A stretch of DNA of 25,679 nucleotides from G020348385 sp964580235. Lineage in GTDB: Bacteria; Acidobacteriota; Aminicenantia; Aminicenantales; Aminicenantaceae. The translations under genes and the position numbers were made by a program. How positions within the stretch are numbered: position 1 is the first letter of the stretch; each line of letters opens with the position of its first letter. The notes beneath the pieces were generated by a model. The model made no database searches and was not told where the DNA came from. It worked only from the letters and a program-made list of their open reading frames with translations. Of this stretch, positions 23,078 to 25,679 are shown in pieces. The stretch spans positions 1 to 25,679 of the forward strand of contig CAZOJY010000041.1 in assembly GCA_964580235.1 (NCBI GenBank), given 5' to 3'.

Positions 23078-24829
23078 TTATCGCTGGACGCGTCCCGTTG
23101 CCTCCCCGGCAGCTAAACGTTCCACTTCTTCGACGTTTGCGATGTTAAAGTCTCCGATGATGGAGTGCTTCAGGCAGGCGGCCGCAACCGCAAACGACAA
23201 CGCTTCTGGGTCGTTTTTTCCTGCAAGAAGACCGTAGATCAAGCCAGCGGCAAAAGCATCCCCTGTTCCCACACGATCGACAATCGGTACGTGATGTCTG
23301 GGCCCCCGGATGAATTCTTTCCCGATGAACAGACAGGCGGACCAGAAGTTCTCCGAAGCAGAGATGCTTTCCCTAAGAGTGATGGCAATTTTTTTAAAGC
23401 CGAACCGATCTGCAAGAGTTTTTGTCAAATCCTTGTAACCTTCCAAATTTAACCTGCCCTCGTTAACATGCGTGCCCTTTGGTTTGAGGCCAAATATTTT
23501 TATCGGATCCTCCTCATTTCCGATCAGGACATCCACATAGGGCATCAGGCCTGTCATGACCGTTTGGGCCTTTTCTTCTGTCCACAATTTTTTCCGGAAG
23601 TTCAAATCGACACTGACCGTTATCTCCTTTTCTTTGGCCATTTCCAGACCTACCTGAAGGGCAGCCAGTATAGAATCGCTCAAGGCAGGCGTAATCCCCG
23701 TCCAATGGAACCAGTCTGCTCCATCCAGTATGTTTTCCCAGTCTACGTCTTCCGGACCGAGTCCGGAAGCGGACGAATGCGCCCGGTCGTAGATCACATT
23801 CGAGGGCCTGACTCCATGCCCGTGTTCCAGATAATAAATCCCCATCCGATCCCCTTTTTTAACAACGAACTGCGTATCCACGCCATACCTTTTCAATGTC
23901 GCCACGGCATTATCACCTAGATCATTGAGCGGAAAGGCGCTCACATAACAGGCATTCATCCCGAATTGAGCCAACGAAACAGCCACATTGGCTTCTGCTC
24001 CGCCGAAGAGGACACCGAACTCTCTTGCCTGCCGGAGACGCACTCCTTTGGGCGGAGACAGGCGGACCATCATTTCGCCAAAAGTCACAACTTTTGGAGC
24101 CTGGGTTATGGCAGTCCTTGCGGTTGGAGGCGGTTGCTTTACTTCAATGTCAAAATCATGTTGTAGGGCTTTCTTCCATCGCTTGATTTCCGCTTTCATT
24201 TTGTCGGGTACATCGATGTTTTTTGCCAGCGCTGAAGCACAAAATATGCCCTGAGGATCCGACTGTGCCGCCTGTTTCAGTGTTTCAAAAGTCAATCCTC
24301 CCGTATAGACAACTGACAAGTCTTTGTACGGTCCCTTCCAGGCATGTGCCAAATCAATGTTCGAAAGCTTACCCGAGAAAGCCGGAAAAAGTTTGTAAAT
24401 CCATTGATAAGAATAACTAGCCTTGAGATCGTCAAGCGAACACCCGTAGCCTTCGGCCTTCCGGACAAGCTGTTTGCCCACATCTGAAAGACCGCCTGGG
24501 ATGCACATGATGTCATTCCTCACGCAGACATCAATGACCTCGGGGATGTAATCAGCGGATACAATCCCAACAGCACCTGCTTCTATGGCCTGCTCGGCTT
24601 GTCTTCTTGTCAGCACGGTTCCTGCCAGAATAAGGGCATCCGGATATCTGTTTAAAATAGCCTTAAGGCTTCCGAGAGCATGCTTCGATCGGAATGCGAC
24701 TTCAAGGACAATTTCCAGCTCCTCACAAATCTCATAAGCTTTTAAACATTCTGCTGCATTTTTCGGACTTAGGAGGGCCACTAACCGATTCTTGTTCAGC
24801 CTTGTAAAAATCTTCTCAGATTTTTTCAT
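23078..24829 (-). CDS. KDPG aldolase / KDG kinase fusion
   Basis: 583-residue bifunctional enzyme predicted to phosphorylate 2-keto-3-deoxygluconate and then cleave KDPG to pyruvate and glyceraldehyde-3-phosphate. Residues 1-225 are a class I KDPG aldolase barrel: E43 in LEVAFRS, AGTVLTRRQAEQAIEAGA, Schiff-base K146 in IYKLFPAFSG, and phosphate loop YTGGLT (175-180). Residues 226-245 are a Pro-rich linker. Residues 246-583 are a PfkB kinase: VTFGEMMVRLSPP, FGGAEANVA (275-283) and the catalytic GTGDAFAAG with base D524. The aldolase has GGLS where the classic enzyme has a TP-type segment after IPG. Start choice: the ATG at 24829 has GGAGG 6 bases upstream; an upstream ATG at 24895 would add 22 residues without family similarity. 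Both active sites look intact. Confidence 0.85.
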   Translation of the reverse strand: MKKSEKIFTRLNKNRLVALLSPKNAAECLKAYEICEELEIVLEVAFRSKHALGSLKAILNRYPDALILAGTVLTRRQAEQAIEAGAVGIVSADYIPEVIDVCVRNDIMCIPGGLSDVGKQLVRKAEGYGCSLDDLKASYSYQWIYKLFPAFSGKLSNIDLAHAWKGPYKDLSVVYTGGLTFETLKQAAQSDPQGIFCASALAKNIDVPDKMKAEIKRWKKALQHDFDIEVKQPPPTARTAITQAPKVVTFGEMMVRLSPPKGVRLRQAREFGVLFGGAEANVAVSLAQFGMNACYVSAFPLNDLGDNAVATLKRYGVDTQFVVKKGDRMGIYYLEHGHGVRPSNVIYDRAHSSASGLGPEDVDWENILDGADWFHWTGITPALSDSILAALQVGLEMAKEKEITVSVDLNFRKKLWTEEKAQTVMTGLMPYVDVLIGNEEDPIKIFGLKPKGTHVNEGRLNLEGYKDLTKTLADRFGFKKIAITLRESISASENFWSACLFIGKEFIRGPRHHVPIVDRVGTGDAFAAGLIYGLLAGKNDPEALSFAVAAACLKHSIIGDFNIANVEEVERLAAGEATGRVQR

Positions 24830-24916
24830 CTCCATCCTCCATAACCTGTCATTATAATCCAGGCGTCCTGTGAAGCTTTGACCCATCCGGCCCATTCCTG
24901 AAAAAATGAAACAATC

Positions 24917-25648
24917 TCACAGCCTTTGAATATTCATTCCTCCGCTCACATCCACTACAAGGCCTGTCGAATAGGCAAAATCTCCACAGGCTAGAGCAGC
25001 AACGGCTTTTGCAACATCTTCTGGGAAACCCCACCGCTTTTGAGGAATGAGGCCCTCAGCGATAAGTCTATCATATTTTTCCTTAACGGGATCAGTCATT
25101 TCGGTCCGGATGATGCCCGGCCGCACTTCATAAACGTTTATTCCGAACTCAGCCAGCCTGTCGGCGAATACTTTCGCCGCCATGCTCAATGCCGCCTTGG
25201 AAATGCAGTATTCGGCCCGGGAAGAGGAGGATACAGAGGCCGAGATGGACGATATGAAAATGATACAGGGATTTCCGCTCTCCTGTTCCCTCACTTGATG
25301 AATCATCTGGTTGGCAATCTTCTGGGTAAGAAAAAAAGCTCCCCTTGTGTTGATGGAAAGCAGGCGATCATAGCTTTCAGGAGTCGTTTCCAGGATATCC
25401 AGCCTTTTCTCCGGGGCAACACCAGCATTGTTCACGAGCACATCGACCTGTCCGAACGCATCGAGTGTTTGTCGGAGAATTATTCCATGCTCTCCCAATT
25501 CGGCAATATCTGATCGAAGCGGCAAAAATGCGCGGCCGAATTCCTCGACGCGCTGTTTAACCTCGAATAAGTCCTTTTTCCTGTTTTTGGGTTCTCCGCG
25601 GATATCGACTGCTACAATATCGAATCCATTTTTTTGCCGCTCCAGGTG
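24917..25648 (-). pseudogene. SDR-family dehydrogenase, 5' end missing or out of frame
   Basis: Short-chain dehydrogenase of the type labelled 3-ketoacyl-ACP reductase in sugar-acid clusters. It shows VLVNNAGVAPEKR, the catalytic Ser region ISSISASVSSSS, YCISK (Tyr-x-x-x-Lys), VRPGIIRTEM and the C-terminal STGLVVDVSGGMNI. The open frame continues upstream of any ATG through HLERQKNGFDIVAVDIRGEP (the alpha-1/beta-2 region of a Rossmann fold) to 25648. There TAA (25651-25649) and TGA (25657-25655) close it before the required TGxxxGIG cofactor loop. No remaining frame in the last 31 bases encodes that loop convincingly. So the gene is frameshifted, disrupted, or affected by assembly error near the window edge. 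Its context suggests oxidation of a sugar or sugar acid upstream of KDG. It would be the first visible gene of the cluster. Confidence 0.7.
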
Positions 25649-25679
25649 TTAATTTCAAAGACATCACCTTCCTCATGGT

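Overview
This window looks like a chromosomal segment from an uncultured bacterium, most likely in or near Acidobacteriota, with Candidatus Aminicenantes as my best guess. That guess rests on gene content only: a secreted VWFA-related protein of the acidobacterial type, a large secreted BNR/VPS10-like propeller protein and a secreted M14 peptidase close together, plus moderate GC. There is no rRNA, tRNA, CRISPR array or transposase, so the placement is inference.

Left part (1-9.3 kb). A secreted heparinase II/III-like polysaccharide lyase is followed by a two-gene operon: an AbrB-fold regulator of the HgcAB-associated type, and a free-standing copy of the C-terminal domain of ArsM-type methyltransferases. 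That operon has a clear sigma-70 promoter with a palindrome at the start-site region. Next, on the minus strand, are a helical protein of unknown function and a GpgS-like glycosyltransferase. They are divergent from a secreted M14 carboxypeptidase-like protein. A secreted VWFA-related protein converges on the peptidase.

Middle (9.3-14.3 kb). A 980-residue secreted propeller protein is divergent from a MaoC-like hydratase, and both have recognisable promoters. A gene-free stretch of about 360 bases follows. It holds a perfect 10-bp hairpin, an interleaved set of inverted repeats (order A-B-A'-B') and copies of a small motif also seen elsewhere in the window. After it comes a HAD phosphatase of the mannosyl-3-phosphoglycerate phosphatase type. 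Together with the glycosyltransferase at 3.2-4.4 kb it could make a glycosylglycerate compatible solute.

Right part (14.3-25.7 kb). A tightly packed minus-strand cluster, probably one operon, runs from the right edge: SDR dehydrogenase (5' end broken or out of frame), KDPG aldolase-KDG kinase fusion, DUF2461 protein, GH38 alpha-mannosidase, Gfo/Idh/MocA oxidoreductase, URO-D-family protein, ROK sugar kinase, and a large cytoplasmic glycosidase-like protein of unrecognised family. It ends in a probable intrinsic terminator. None of the complete proteins has a signal peptide, so the cluster looks like an intracellular route for an imported mannose- and/or uronate-containing glycan, feeding pyruvate and glyceraldehyde-3-phosphate through KDG/KDPG. 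The secreted lyase at the left end could supply unsaturated uronate oligosaccharides to such a route, but it is 12 kb away and no transporter is visible. The strongest candidates for something undescribed are this cluster with its unassigned glycosidase and the aldolase-kinase fusion, the AbrB/ArsM-C-domain pair, and the composite repeat element.
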